Assembly: GCF_014898055.3 (NCBI RefSeq)
Contig: NW_023605194.1
Span: 98,649,258-98,713,257 of the forward strand
Length of the DNA: 64,000 nucleotides
Reading direction: 5' to 3'
From: Talpa occidentalis
Taxonomy: Eukaryota; Chordata; Mammalia; Eulipotyphla; Talpidae
Made by a program: the position numbers and the translations under genes
Notes under the pieces: generated by a model
Database searches by the model: none
Told to the model about the DNA's origin: nothing
Seen by the model: the letters and a program-made list of their open reading frames with translations, nothing else
Shown here: one piece after another, positions 12,110 to 23,894 of the stretch
Position numbering within the stretch: the stretch's first letter is position 1
How the letters are laid out: every line of letters begins with the position of its first letter

Positions 12110-13365
12110 TAGGTTTCACAAATTTATGTACATTTCAGGAACAGGTATGAGGCCTTTAATGCATAAATTCAGGTTTCTGTTTTTCCTTTTAAATATCTTG
12201 AAATTGATTTTTTCTGATATTATTAGACCCATTATACTTTATTAAGTAGATAGAGGGGAACTCATTAGGTAAGACAAGAGCAGAAATATTTATTTTCCTA
12301 TTCCTATGTTAACCCTATCTAGATACCATGATATTTGCTGTAATTTTATAGTCCGGAAAATCCTTCTGGAACAAATAGAACAAAGACTTGTTATTACTAA
12401 GAGAGTTATTGAGGGGTTTCATAATACACTGGGGAGCGAAGAGAGGACTCTCTTTTAAAAGAGCATTTATGACCCAGGGAGTGGGGAAAAATGCATTGCA
12501 TATAATCAACCTAAATCCTCAGACGAGATCTTCATCGTTTCTCAATGTTTCAGTTATATATTTTTTATTTGTTAATCTTCAGGATCACAGACATCATTTA
12601 TTGTGGAGAAGAAATATATGAATGACATAGAGTTTTGAGATTGATCATCTGAAATAGTCAAGTAGAAGCCTGATTGTGTTAGGACTGTTTTTAATTAATT
12701 TGTTCACTTCATTCATACCACAAAATAAGTAATGAATAACTTATGATCACACAGTTTTCTTCTTAAGGATTGTATATACAAGTCATAATACTTTCCATCA
12801 AAGAGCTCAAATTGGAAGTCAAAGATGACTTGATAGAATAAATAGTCTAATGGGAATTAAAGTTATTATGGGAGCACTAATTCATTTCTGGTGAGAAAAG
12901 GAAGAGGAGATGCCAAAGTTGAATCATGAATGATCACTACAAATATTTGCCCAAAACAGAGATGATTGGGATGGGAGGAAAAGGTATTTTCAGGGAGAAA
13001 AAAAATATGCATTTAGACCTCAGGTAAGAGATAATATGAAGTATTGAGCAGAACCACGAGTGGCTCAGTAAGGCTGGACAATAATATGAAATACATGAAG
13101 TGGTAAAAGGAGGTTATAGAATTTGCATCATAAAGAACCCATGTATCATGTCAAACTCATAGCTTATCATTAGAACGACATGAAACAGTTGGTCACTGTG
13201 GCTTGTGTAGTCATTTCTCACCATGGGAACACGAGTGCCTGCTGTAAGGGTTCACATCCCATACGCAGCACGGCAGGCCACCGAGGCCGTTGATTTATCC
13301 ATTTTATTCTAAGTGATGACTTGAACCAATCACAGAATGTCCTACCCTTCTGCAAATCTTAGTCC
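12110..13365. other. No recognisable feature
   Basis: AT-rich non-coding DNA. A slightly GC-richer patch at 13190-13290 was not recognised. Frames at 12315-12621 on both strands overlap each other and look like chance. Confidence 0.45.
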
Positions 13366-13374
13366 AGTAGTCTC

Positions 13375-13815
13375 AGGCTTTTAGTTACAAGCATCCCCAG
13401 TCTCTGAAAGTGGAGCATTCCTAAGAAACTGTTCCTAAGCTGAAATGGCATAACACAAAGAAGCAATCACCACTAGTTTACATGGGAAAATGTTGAGCAT
13501 TCCCAACCAAAAGCATACCAAACAACAGAAAATCTAAAATAACTCTAGCATATAGTCAAAGCAGGCATGCTATGATCAATACTCAGTTTCTAGAAAGCAT
13601 TCCCCAGGGAAGAACTTTTTACTCAGGGTGCAGCTGCCGTGATGACTGCTGCAAAGACAGCATGGACCTTGTTTTCGCCTTTTGTAGTAAAATTGAAGAT
13701 CCTCTTTGGATTTCTCTTAATAACAAAAACACGTAACTAAGCAGGTCTATTGTAAAAGCAAAGTGACTTAACACGGACTTTTGAAAAGTAGAGGATACCT
13801 GTATTATGAAGATTC
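13375..13815 (-). mobile_element. Tigger/pogo-like DNA transposon remnant
   Basis: The text includes GGAGCATTCCTAAGAAACTG, CTGAAATGGCATAACACAAAG, AATCCTCTTTGGATTTCTCT and CACGGACTTTTGAAAAGTAG...ACCTGTATT. This set recalls a Tigger-like element whose terminus, in the other orientation, begins CAGGT-TTCCCCGC-TTTCGAAAGTCCG. The family assignment is from memory of the consensus and is not certain. Orientation is chosen so that the recognised terminus at about 13810 is the 5' end. Confidence 0.5.
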
Positions 13816-14137
13816 TCATCCCCACACCAGTAATACAGCTCTTGTTGGGCCCAGTGTCTGTATTTGCTTCCTTCCTTAACCCTTTCCCTCTGCCCTGTGC
13901 ACCTCCTAGTTTCTAAGCCATTTCATAAACCAGTCTTTTTAGTGAATGTCACTTTTAATTTTTGTGTTAATTGAATTCCAGGTACATATTTGTTACTTTT
14001 TCCTTACATCCCTTATCTTATGGAAGGATTCTCCTTGCTCCTGTTTACCATTTCCAAATGATTTTGACTATTCTCTTATAATCCCTGTGTAGGTAGAGTA
14101 AATAATTTTCAGACTTCTCTGCCCTCCTGCCATTAGG

Positions 14138-14160
14138 ATTGCCCTGCTTAATGGGGCAAT
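14138..14160. repeat. Small inverted repeat (hairpin)
   Basis: ATTGCCC and GGGCAAT form perfect 7-bp arms around a 9-base loop. There is no T run after it and no gene context. Confidence 0.6.
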
Positions 14161-14164
14161 GTAT

Positions 14165-14510
14165 TTGTTACATTGTTATAAGTTATGTTGTTTACTTCTG
14201 TGGGCCATGGGTACAGTATTGAGATATTGGCCAAGAGAAGCAGAGGCAGGAGAGAGGCAGGAGAGAGAAGGGGAGAGAAGGGGAGAAAGAACACCAGAGG
14301 AATGCCAGAGAAGCCCAGAGTGAAGACTTGCGGGCACCTCTGCCTGCCATATGAGAGCTCAATAAAAGCCTGAGAAAGCCACTGAGGACTCCAGGACTCT
14401 CCTTTACCCGGTCTGCCAAATCATAGTAAACCTGCTTTGTGCCCATCCTGCCACTACACCCTATTATCGTCAACATAGAAACTGTCTGGTATATCACTTT
14501 TCTCATTATT
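14165..14510 (+). mobile_element. LTR-like segment with AATAAA and a purine-rich tract
   Basis: A purine-rich tract (14236-14292) with repeated AGGCAGGAGAG and AGAAGGGGAG units is followed by GAGCTCAATAAAAGCCTGAG and a pyrimidine-rich downstream part. This order resembles the U3/R/U5 end of a gammaretrovirus-like solo LTR. No TG...CA boundaries with a target-site duplication could be established, so the call is tentative. Confidence 0.3.
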
Positions 14511-14514
14511 GCCC

Positions 14515-15235
14515 TGCCTGGTCCTCTAATTCACCTATAATTGTGATTCCTTTTGTAAATATTTTTCTCCTTCATTCTGCATCTTGGCTCCTTAGTTCCT
14601 TGACTTCCTTATTGAACCCCCCACCCCACTGACATGATTGCACCTGTATCGCTGTTATTACCAGTAATTTCACAATCTGATATTTCAGTTTCTACAAGTT
14701 TGCTCTTAAATGATCAACTCCCCTTATATACGAGCGGTATTTTCAACTCATCAACCCCCTAATACACTTACTCATTCTGTTTTCTCACCATCCATCACCA
14801 CTGCCCTCTCTCATATCCCATTTAGTTCCTCTTTAGAAACACACTCAGTTCTACTGCCCATTTCTCCCTCAAAAACATTCAAGTGATGTTTTGCTTGGAA
14901 ATTTTTGTTTGCAAGTGGCAGAAACACAATTTATTTTACTTGAACAAAAAGGGAAAATTTTGTCTCAAATTCAGAAGTCTGAGGACCCTGAACAGCTGGA
15001 TCCACATGTTCAAAAATGAACAGACTTTTATCTCTCTGTCTCTTTGCTCTCTATTTTCCTCTGTAGGAGTAGTACTTCTAGGCAGTGAGACTGATTTTCC
15101 AATAACACTAGACTTCATTTAAAAAATCAATAGTCTTAGAAGAAAGAAGAGCTCTATCAATCTCTTGTAAATGACTCCGGCTCTACTTACATTACAGTCC
15201 CATCTCTGCATCAGTCACTGTGGAGGGTGATGTGT
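14515..15235. other. No recognisable feature
   Basis: Pyrimidine-rich plus strand at 14520-14880; no gene. Overlapping frames on both strands at 14883-15122 lack any recognised domain. Confidence 0.45.
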
Positions 15236-15239
15236 TGCC

Positions 15240-15440
15240 GTTGGTGAAAGTTCAGTGTTTGAAAGTCATGTGGACCTAGATTTAGACCTTCAGTTCTGTT
15301 TCTATTTGTAACTTTGGAGAAATAAACTTTCTAAATCTCAGGTTATTCAGTCTCATAGGATTAACAAGAGGATTGTGTTAATCTATATAAAGTACTTAGT
15401 ATACTTTGTGGCACATATTAAATATACAATGAATCCTAGG
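15240..15440 (+). mobile_element. MIR element, sense
   Basis: The sequence runs parallel to the MIR consensus: a degenerate 'TGTAACTTTGGAGAAATAAACTTTCTAAATCTCAG' block (core), then 'AGGATTAACAAGAGGATTGTGTTAATCTATATAAAGTACTTAG' and a terminal 'TGTGGCACATATTAAATATACAATGAAT'. Highly diverged; boundaries are approximate. Confidence 0.65.
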
Positions 15441-16274
15441 TCTTATAATCTATTTCAATATGAGATAGGAAAATACTCCTGTCTTATCTAACTTGTCTTT
15501 AATTTTTCCTCTTATTTCACTTCTGTACCAGCACATGAACATAATCATAGGGTAAAGTTATCAGAAAGCTTTTCTTGACATTTTGATTAAGGTTTACTAA
15601 ACCTTTAGGTAAATTGAATGAATAACTGGGCTCCTCAGAGACATGGTGTACTTATTTTTATAACCCATAGTAATATTTGAAGAGCATTTACATTTCTTGA
15701 TACATATACTTATAGATACAGTATAATGTTGGTTACCTATGAAAATCATACATTTTTAAAACCTTATTTTTAATAGATTATTGCTGGAATATGAAAAGGT
15801 TTTTTGAATATAGATTTTGAAATCTGCCACCTTCCCAACTTTTCTTAGTTCTAAATTTTCCATCATATTGAAAGGATTCCTTCATTTTGAATGGATTATC
15901 AAGTAGAATCTCTTGAGTACCTATAACATTCTCTCTTTCATTTTACAACATAAAACTTTTATTTTGTTTTCTTGTCTTCTTGATTAGAACTATAAGAGCA
16001 TTTCAATAGACTATGTTTTATTAGTGCAGGGATTTATTACTTTTTTAAACTATGTTTTTAACTATGAACACAGGCCAGGGTTGTAAAAATTTGCCCAAAT
16101 GTGCCTTTGGCATTTATTGAAAAGAAATTTTAGTTGTTTCCTTTAAATTATTGGTGTGTTAAGTTATTTTCATCAATTCTCTAAAGATAAACAATTTTTA
16201 AATTTTCAGAATAATACAAACTTAGTTGGGAATTTGGTTCGTGCTATATAAATCTGGTTTTCATTTGACAATAT
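15441..16274. other. No recognisable feature
   Basis: Strongly AT-rich non-coding DNA. Confidence 0.5.
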
Positions 16275-16291
16275 TCTATTTAAGGTTTTTA

Positions 16292-16568
16292 TTATTTTTA
16301 TTTTTTAAAGATTTATTTATTTATGCATACAAGAGCTGGGGTACAGTCCAGAGATGCAGGGGGTGAGAGGATCCACCAGAGACAGAGTGGGGACCAGAAA
16401 GGCAGACTGACTGAAATACACTACTGAAGTGAGCAGTGGGTAAGACAGGAGAGTTCTGTCTCACCATGTGTGTTTCTCCTTGGCTGGCTGGGGATCGAAC
16501 TTGTGCTGCAGAGGCTGTGTAGTGCTTCGTAGTGCGGTGCTTAACCCCTTGCGCCACCAGTGAGGCCC
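16292..16568 (-). mobile_element. tRNA-derived SINE, type B, minus strand
   Basis: The tail complement TTTAAAGATTTATTTATTTATGCATACAAG and the head complement GCGCCACCAGTGAGGCCC are both present. The exact 17-bp target-site duplication TCTATTTAAGGTTTTTA lies at 16275-16291 and 16570-16586. Confidence 0.95.
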
Positions 16569-16586
16569 CTCTATTTAAGGTTTTTA

Positions 16587-17170
16587 AATTTATATTAACA
16601 TTTAAAATTGGTCTGTGGAATTTGATTTTGTTTCCTTTGTCATATTTAGTATCAAGGTAATTTTAGTTACATAAAATGCTTAGAGAGCTAGTCCATATTA
16701 GTCTGTGCTTTGGAATCGTTAAGTAATATAATAGTTACATCTTCATTGAATGATAAGGTAAAGTAACTATGTTAAACATATTTTTGGTGACAATTTTTTG
16801 ACAAATTTTTTTAATTCTGGCATATTTTATCTACTTTAGCTTCTATTTCTCTTAAAGTAAATTTGACATGTTTATCAAAAGTGTTCCATTTAAAATTTTA
16901 TTGTTACAGAATTTAATTTGAATTACTCTCATTTAAATTGATGTTCATGTCTCTGTGTAACACTTTTCATTCTTATTAGCTTTGATAGAAGTGTTGTGTT
17001 TTATTCTTCTTTCAAAAGCACTCTTGCTTGTATTTATTTACCCGTTCTATTACTTTCCCTTTTTTCTAGAACATTAATTTATGCACTTGATGTGTTTAAA
17101 CCTTGTACTTTGTTTTCTTTCTGTAATTTCTTCAAAGATTTGTTCAGTTATTTAAAAACCTTGAGTTTTT
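16587..17170. other. AT-rich, no recognisable feature
   Basis: A T-rich plus strand gives a spurious frame at 16996-17211. Nothing else was identified. Confidence 0.5.
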
Positions 17171-17171
17171 T

Positions 17172-17540
17172 TTTTAAGATTTCATATTTTTTCATATTCT
17201 TTATTTTTTAACATCCTTGTTTATTTTTCACAATTATGATTTCTCTCCTCAGGGCCATTCCCCATAGTTTTCCCAGCGCCAAAGTGTCCCTAGTCCTCCA
17301 CCACACTCAGCTGCACTCCCCACCACCAGTGCTTTCTCCCTCTCTCTTCCTCCCCCCCAGAGTGACTCAGATCTATGGTCTGCTTTTAAGGATCAGTCAT
17401 ACAGTTTATCTTTGTCTGATCCTTTGTTTGGTTTCTCAGATTCCACATGTAAGTGAAACCATCCGGTATTTATCTTTCTCCTTCTGGCCCACTTCACTTA
17501 GAATAATCCCTTCCAGTTCCATCCATGTTGCCTCAAATAA
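17172..17540 (-). mobile_element. LINE-1 3' end, antisense part of an inverted insertion
   Basis: On the minus strand this reads into the L1 ORF2 terminus and 3' UTR. The plus strand shows complements of AACATGGATGGAACTGGAAG, AAGGAGAAAGATAAATACCG and TTTCACTTACATGTGGAATC. The T-rich left edge (17163-17215) contains a probable degraded poly(A) tail. A 102-codon frame at 17236-17544 is antisense L1 and not a gene. Confidence 0.85.
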
Positions 17541-17832
17541 ATAGAATAAAAAATGAAAGAGAAGTTACAACAGGCACTGCAGAAATTCAGAGGATAATAA
17601 AGTTACTATAAACATTTATATGCAAACAGATTCAACAACCTGGACAAAATGGGCAGATTCTTCGAATTATACTTAACCAAGACTAAATAGGGAAGAAATA
17701 GAAAACTTGAACAAACCAAGGAAATCAAAAGAGTAATCAGAATTCTCCCCAAAAAACAAAGTCCTTGACCATAAGGCTCAAGTGAGTTCTACCAAATCTT
17801 TAAGATGAACTAATAAATTCTTGTATAATTTT
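17541..17832 (+). mobile_element. LINE-1 ORF2 middle segment, inverted
   Basis: The plus strand matches the region of L1 ORF2 between the endonuclease and the reverse transcriptase. It includes AATGAAAGAGAAGTTACAAC, AGGCACTGCAGAAATTCAG, AAATGGGCAGATTCTTCGAA, GAAGAAATAGAAAACTTGAA and CAAGTGAGTTCTACCAAAT. Reading frames are broken. It is fused head-to-head to the antisense L1 3' end, and the intervening ORF2 sequence (most of the reverse transcriptase) is missing. Confidence 0.9.
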
Positions 17833-17835
17833 CAT

Positions 17836-18830
17836 CAGTTAGAAATTTGTTGCATCCCTTTATTTTTATATATATTCTAATTTCTGGCTCCCCTCTGCTG
17901 ATTTAGAAGATATATAGATCACATTTTAAATTATATGCATATTTTGGTTAACTATTTAAAAATGTATGCTGATTTTCAGCTAAAATTGAAAACTGACCTG
18001 AAGTGACAAAAACTATAGATGGACCTAATATACTGTTGATAAGGACTATGTCCATTAAACATATGCAGATTTTGGAAAATCTGGGTAGAGATTGTGGGTT
18101 TCTTTTTACCTTTCCCAACTCATTGTTTAGTCTAAATCTGGGAGTGGGCAGGAGATTAAAAAAAATATAACAATCAAATGGCATGAATAAGAAATTGCTC
18201 TAAGTGTGTAAAGTCAAGCAACTATTTGGTGTTAGCTGTATCCCTTCACAGTTCTTGTGTGTAACATTTGACTCCCCAAAAGTATGGGTTTTGTCATAGA
18301 TGTCAAGGCTTCAAAGTCTCTTGCTAGCAAAAGGTAGATTCAAGAGTAACCTTATCTGCTGCTACTCAGATTCACTTTATTTCAGAAACAGTGAGGCATT
18401 GCTTATAGTTCCATAGGAAAACATGTTCACATTTATCTTGCAGTCACACTGAACTACCTTTGAAAGATTTTTCAGGTTCATCTTGGCACCATCTAACCTT
18501 ATACCATTTAATTCAGGATTTACTTTAGTCTTTGATAAATGGGCATATGTTTGATATATAATTTTATGAATACTTAATCAAATTGCAACTTAATTAGGTT
18601 AATTTAGTGGGTTGGGAGAAAATTACATATATTTCTCCCCTAATTTATTGCTTAGTTTCCTTTCTTTTTCAATACGATTTTGGTTACTCATTTGGAGTCT
18701 TCCTTTTAATCATGGTTACCCTTAATAGGTAACTAATGTGAATAAACTAAAACAAGTTGGCCATTTTTCTCTACATAATTCCTGCTATCCTGATTTAAAG
18801 GTACATCAATTCCTTCCTTTTCTTATTTAT
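17836..18830. other. No recognisable feature
   Basis: AT-rich non-coding DNA without a recognised repeat. Confidence 0.5.
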
Positions 18831-18834
18831 GCCA

Positions 18835-19187
18835 CAAATCCTTCTTCACTGCATATAAATGCTAGGTACTGACTAGACATGGAATAAATTGCCAAGAGTG
18901 AGCAAAATGGGAGTCCGTACTTTCAGGAACCTTATTATGCATTACTGGAAATATACATCGTCAATGTAGAAGTGCAGATGTGATACATGTCATGTGAAAT
19001 ACATGTTGGCATAGTAGTGTGCATTAAATGCACTGGGATCCACACATGGATTGCAGGAAGGAATGGATTTCTGCTGAGATTCAATGCTGAGCTGGGTTTC
19101 TTGGGAAAAAGTGGACAGGAGATCCTTATGAATAGGGAGAGGAACCCAGGGAGAGGATCTAGGATGGGAAGAAGTAAGATTTATATC
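18835..19187 (+). mobile_element. Ancient interspersed repeat, family not assigned (left part)
   Basis: The order of motifs (a degenerate 'GCTAGGTACTGACTAGACATGGAATAAATTGCC' start, then 'GAATAGGGAGAGGAACCCAGGGAG') resembles a frequent old mammalian repeat that starts with 'ctaggcactgggg'. It continues after the SINE insertion at 19203. The family name is uncertain. Confidence 0.35.
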
Positions 19188-19202
19188 AAGAACTGAAGAA
19201 AA

Positions 19203-19478
19203 GGGGCCTCCCTGGTGGCGCAAGGGTTAAGCTTCAGCACTAAGAAGCTATCTACACAGCCTCCGCATCATGAGTTTGATCCCCAGGCCAGGCAGGGAGC
19301 TGCTCACATGGCCCAGCAGACCTCTCTTGTCTTACCCGCTGCTCCCCTCAGCAGTGTATTTCAGTCAGTCTACCTGTTCTGCTCCCCACTCTGTCTCTGG
19401 TGAATCCTCTCACCACCCTGCACCTCTGGCCTGTACCCCAGTTCTTGTATGCATAAATAAATAAATCTTTAAAAGAAA
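19203..19478 (+). mobile_element. tRNA-derived SINE, type B, plus strand
   Basis: It starts at GGGGCCTCCCTGGTGGCGCA. The body has the type B motifs CTCTGGCCTGTACCCC and TTCTTGTATGCATAAATAAA, and the tail AATAAATAAATCTTTAAAA. The target-site duplication AAGAACTGAAGAAAA is exact (19188-19202 and 19479-19493). Confidence 0.95.
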
Positions 19479-19493
19479 AAGAACTGAAGAAAA

Positions 19494-20180
19494 TCTAACA
19501 TGACTTGGATATTAAAAGCCAGTAGCAACAGAGATTAGAAGAGTCTGGAGAGGAAAAAAGTGTGTGCACTCTGCAGAGGACATGAGATTTGTTCTCTAAT
19601 CTAAGTGCAAAGTGAGACCAAAAAAGTGCTATAAACCCAAGATATGATCTTGATTAAAATTTATTACTTTCTTTAACAAATATCCATCAAGTACCTTACT
19701 GTCATTCATCCTTCTAGGCACTGGCCATACTGCAGGACTAAGGCAGACCAAGTGCTGTCCTCCTGCTGCGTATAATGCAATGCAATGTTTAATAGGTCAG
19801 AGAAAGTGACCTTAGGCAGAGAGCAGGTGACAAGTAAAAACCAGTGTCTAAAGAAAGCACGACCTCCCAGGAAGAGAACCAATGATGCAACATTTCCACG
19901 AATGCAAGCCCACCAGGAATCAGACCCTGCAGCCTTGGGGTGACTGATGGATTCACGGTCTTGCCTCTATTCCTTGGCGCTCTGTTTCTCTTCCTTTAGA
20001 TACAAGTATTTACATAAGTGGGTGCCTGCACACATGTACATGCGGACATGCACACGCAGCAGTGCAGTTTAAACTGTGGACACATAAAGTGGGGTGTGTA
20101 CATAATAGTGAGAACATAATGCAAGATTTTAGGTGGACAAAGAAAGAAAAAGTCACCCTGAAGATGAGAGAAAAAACTGT
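19494..20180. other. Mixed old repeat debris, not assigned
   Basis: The part at 19680-19760 (CATCAAGTACCTTAC, CTTCTAGGCACTGGCCATACTGCAGG) matches the start of the same unassigned old repeat type, here as a separate copy. No genes. Confidence 0.35.
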
Positions 20181-20208
20181 AAGTGTGTGTGTGTGTGTGT
20201 GTGTGTGT
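20181..20208. repeat. (GT)n microsatellite
   Basis: About 13 uninterrupted GT units, seen directly. Confidence 0.95.
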
Positions 20209-20440
20209 GATGGAATTCAAGGAAAATTTTGGTAGTGGTTTCATCATTACGTGTTGAGAAGATAAAAGTGTTAATGCATTTTGGGTTTAGGGAAACTGTT
20301 TGGAGTAATCATTTTGCTGTTTGAAATGATTGTTGAATTCGGGGAGTAATGCTTTTAGAAGCTGGTAAGATGCAGTTGAGGTGGAGATGTGGAATGCACA
20401 CGTGAAAGAAGGGTGACTCGAATTTAGCATATTTGATTTT

Positions 20441-20694
20441 TTAAAAAGATTTATTTATGCATACAAGAACTGGCCTTGCATATAAGGCCAGAGGTGCCGG
20501 GGGTGAGAGGATTCACCAGAGACAGAGTGGGGAGCAGAACAGGTGGATCTACTGAAATATACTGCTGAAGGGAGCAGTGGGCGAGACAGGAGAGGTCTAC
20601 TGTGCCATGTGGGTAGCTCCTTGGCTGGGGACGGAACTCAGGCCACAGAGACAATAGAGTGCTGAGACTTAACCCCTGAGCCACCAGGGAAGAT
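20441..20694 (-). mobile_element. tRNA-derived SINE, type B, diverged
   Basis: The tail complement TTAAAAAGATTTATTTATGCATACAAGAACTGG and the head complement GAGCCACCAGGGA are present. The last head bases are altered (AGATTCC in place of GGCCC). An extra CTTGCATATAAGGCC duplicates the GGCC junction. Target-site duplications are imperfect (CATATTTGATTTT and CATATGTGAATTTT), which suggests an older copy. Confidence 0.85.
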
Positions 20695-20711
20695 TCCATA
20701 TGTGAATTTTG

Positions 20712-21829
20712 GTGGAAGCACATCTATAGAGGTAATGTTTCTTAAGTAATCATCGGAGTAATCAATTTGTTATCACTTAAATGTAATTTTGGAGTATCAG
20801 CTAATGTCTATTTAACTAATGATGTTGCTTTCTAAGGAAAAGGGAAAATGGCTTTATCTTCCTCTTCATTGGTATTTGACTTCAATGATTCACTGCCTCC
20901 ATCTCACTTCAGAAAAGATAAATGGAATCTGCATTTTACATACCTTTACAATGCGTGACAGTTTATAAATAGCCAAATTTTAGGAGGTAATATTAAGTAC
21001 CTGAGTGGAATTTAATCAACCATTAATCTCTTTCTCACTTCTGGGTTATTTATCAACTTTATGTCAAGGGACAAGAAAAAAATTATCCAAACATTCTTTA
21101 GTACAATCATCATTAATTAGTTAACACTTATCCAGAGGAGTTTTTAACCTTTTTCTCCCCTGAGGATTATTCTAATGTCAGAGTAGAATAAAAAATATGT
21201 TTAGCGACCCTTAACTCTTACAGGCTTGACATTTATCATGTCAATTAGCTCTCTATTAGAAGCAGGGGGGTTAAGGGCTGGTTGTGGGAGTCTGTAGGAG
21301 CAGCAGAAAAGGAATACAATTTCTAGGAAAATCTTTACCAATGTCTCTTTTATAATTTTAAATTTCAACATGATTAATGACCCGTTCTTTTTTGCTCTGC
21401 ATGTATTTTCTTGGAAATCTTTGTTGATAGGGAGTTAGTTGATCTATCTTAAAAGTAAGGCAAATACTTTTACAACCTTCAGAATAGTGTGTACTTTTAA
21501 AAAGTGGACTTCCACACACCCCGTTTTCATGTAGAACATTAATAAATCCTAGCCAAATGGGATATTTCAAACCTGATCAACACCAGCATTCTTTATTTGC
21601 ACAACCAGCCATGAACAAGGGATTTGAGAATGATCGTCTACATTTAATAGAATTTTTAAAATTGATTTCCTTTCAGTTCTTTTTTTCTGACTGATCCATA
21701 CAAATCCTTTTTAATAAGAAAAATAAACTAACCAAGAGTCACTAAAGATCCTAGTAACACCCTGTTAGCATTCACAGAAATGTTACAGGCTTAAGCATTT
21801 TAAGGTGTAATATTGAACTTATTACACTA
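20712..21829. other. No recognisable feature
   Basis: AT-rich non-coding DNA. Confidence 0.5.
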
Positions 21830-22070
21830 AGTCCTCACTTAACATCTTCCATAGGTTTTGGAAAGTGGGACTTGAAGCAAAGCTACGAATAAGAAAAGCA
21901 GGTCCATAAATAATCTCCTTTGTTCAGTTTCCACCAATATTGTTTTTTTCTCATCATTGATGAATAAAATGATATTGATGACATTGAACCTTATTTGAGG
22001 ACCAGTTTTACTTCTATTAAGCGAACTTTAAAATACTGAGAAAGGCTCTTTTATATCATCATGAGATGAA
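21830..22070 (+). mobile_element. DNA transposon remnant (Tigger-like)
   Basis: The segment begins ACTAAGTCCTCACTTAACATC and continues CATAGGTTTTGGAAAGTGGGAC, then later GACATTGAACCTTATTTGAGG. This matches the end region of an old mammalian cut-and-paste transposon consensus that starts 'taagtcctcacttaacgtc'. The family name is from memory, with moderate certainty. Confidence 0.5.
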
Positions 22071-22985
22071 AGGATGATTAAGCTGTATGTGCACAAAAAT
22101 TGTGATTTGCTACCTACTTATTCACCAACAAGAACAATTCCAGATTGAGTCTAACTTGAATAAACAAGACACTTGTTTCTCTCAGTAGAAATGATTTATA
22201 ATCATTGCTTAGTTAGCTTTAAACTAGGTAAATTTAGCTTTACCGTTTATCGCCTAAGACATTTTCTTCTTTATTACATTTCAAAAGAAGTGATTTTCTA
22301 GGGTTGGGAACTTTAATAAATTACCTGTAACTTTTAAGAACATTGTTTTTAGTTTATTTCTTTTTCAAAATAACTTTGGAATAGCACTCATATGCCTGTT
22401 TTCTTCCTTCTTACGGTTTTAGGGATTTGGTTTAGATCTATGAGTAAGTTGGCATATCATCAGATGCTATCTGATTAAAACACCACCAAAGGAGTTTCTT
22501 TGAATTTTAATTACTATAACTGGTGAAACATATACATCCGTTTGACTGAGGATATTCTGCTGCACTTAGAGTTATAACAATCATTTGTCTGTTTCCTAAA
22601 ACTGTGTACATGTTGGAAGTTAATTTGTTTTCTCTTTTGTAGCTAAACAAATGAGTTTTCTGTCTTAGCATAGGTGGTTTATAGTTTCTGGTTGTTCTTT
22701 AATAAGAATCCTATGAAAACATTGACCTGATTTTTCTTTGAGGTTAAATACAAACATGTCTGTTACATCAAACTTGAATGCAAAAAATCAAAATATACTA
22801 TTCCAATAATATAGAAACTAATATTTTATTTAGTATTTTTATATTGAAATGTTGTCTATATACATTTGTATGTTATTAAGAACATGCACATACAACTTTG
22901 CATCATAAATCTGAACTTAAAAATATAACTGTGTCATGAACCATTATTTACCTGGATTATATCTGATTTTTCCTTTTTAATTATT
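22071..22985. other. No recognisable feature
   Basis: AT-rich non-coding DNA. Confidence 0.5.
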
Positions 22986-23894
22986 GACTATACCATTTTT
23001 TAACTTTCTCAGTTTTTATTGTGATATTTAAACACACAAATTATATAATGTAAATTATAAATGTGAAAATGAATGAATGATACTGGTGCAATGGCTAGTA
23101 TACCCTCCACCCGAGTTACAAAGTAAAATAAATGCTGATTTCTTTCCTTTTAAGTCCCCTCAGCCACTCAGAATTATTGCTACCCTTTATACTTTCTTTT
23201 CTTATAGCCTTATGAATTTTTTCCTAAATATACATTTACCTATTTTTGAATGTAATCATATAGTCTTCTTATGCTGCTTTTTTCCCTTTTATTTAATATC
23301 TTTGGGGGATGTACATATTTACATATGTGGTTATAGCTGGATTTATTTTAGTAGCTACATGTTTTTCATTTGAATATATTTAAATTTAGTTTTATTCCTT
23401 TTGCTGAGAAATTGGTTGATTTTCATTTTTTTGCCATCACAAACAATGTTGTAAGCATTTTGTATATGTCGCCTGGTGCTTATGTGTAAGTTCCTCTTGG
23501 GTGAATACTAGCAGCAAAACTTCTGCATCATCACATACACATATTTACATTTCATTATGTAGTACAATATTTCATAAAGGAGTTATATCAATTTATACTT
23601 CATCAGCATTGGATAAGAATTCCTGTTACTGTACATCTTTGTTACTAATAATTATTTTCCAAGTATCAATATTTAACTTTTACCAGGTGTTGGATGTAAA
23701 GAAAAAACTCAGGATGGCTTTAATTTGTATTTCCCTATTTATTTGTGAGTAGGAGCGCCTTTCCATGTTTGTTTGCCATCCTTTTTCCTATTTTATTAAT
23801 GTAATTTGTTCCTCTTCTTGTAGTCTGTTTTCTTTTCCTTGTTGATTTTTGAGAATTCATTTTGTTACCTATTTTGAGCATAAATTCATACATT
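22986..23894 (-). mobile_element. Old LINE-1 (L1M-type) 3' region, antisense, part 1
   Basis: The plus strand carries the familiar complement of an old L1 3' end: GTTTTTATTGTGATATTTAA, 'GTATACCCTCCACCCGAG', 'TTGCCATCACAAACAATG', 'TTCCTCTTGGGTGAATA' and 'TTTGTATTTCCCTATTTATTTGTGAG'. It is split by the SINE at 23895 and continues after it. Confidence 0.75.

Noticed and set aside
14138..14160. Hairpin as a terminator or microRNA precursor
   Set aside because: The stem is only 7 bp, too short for a microRNA hairpin, and there is no bacterial-type context.
17236..17544. 102-codon plus-strand frame as a protein gene
   Set aside because: The sequence is the antisense of an L1 ORF2 terminus and 3' UTR.
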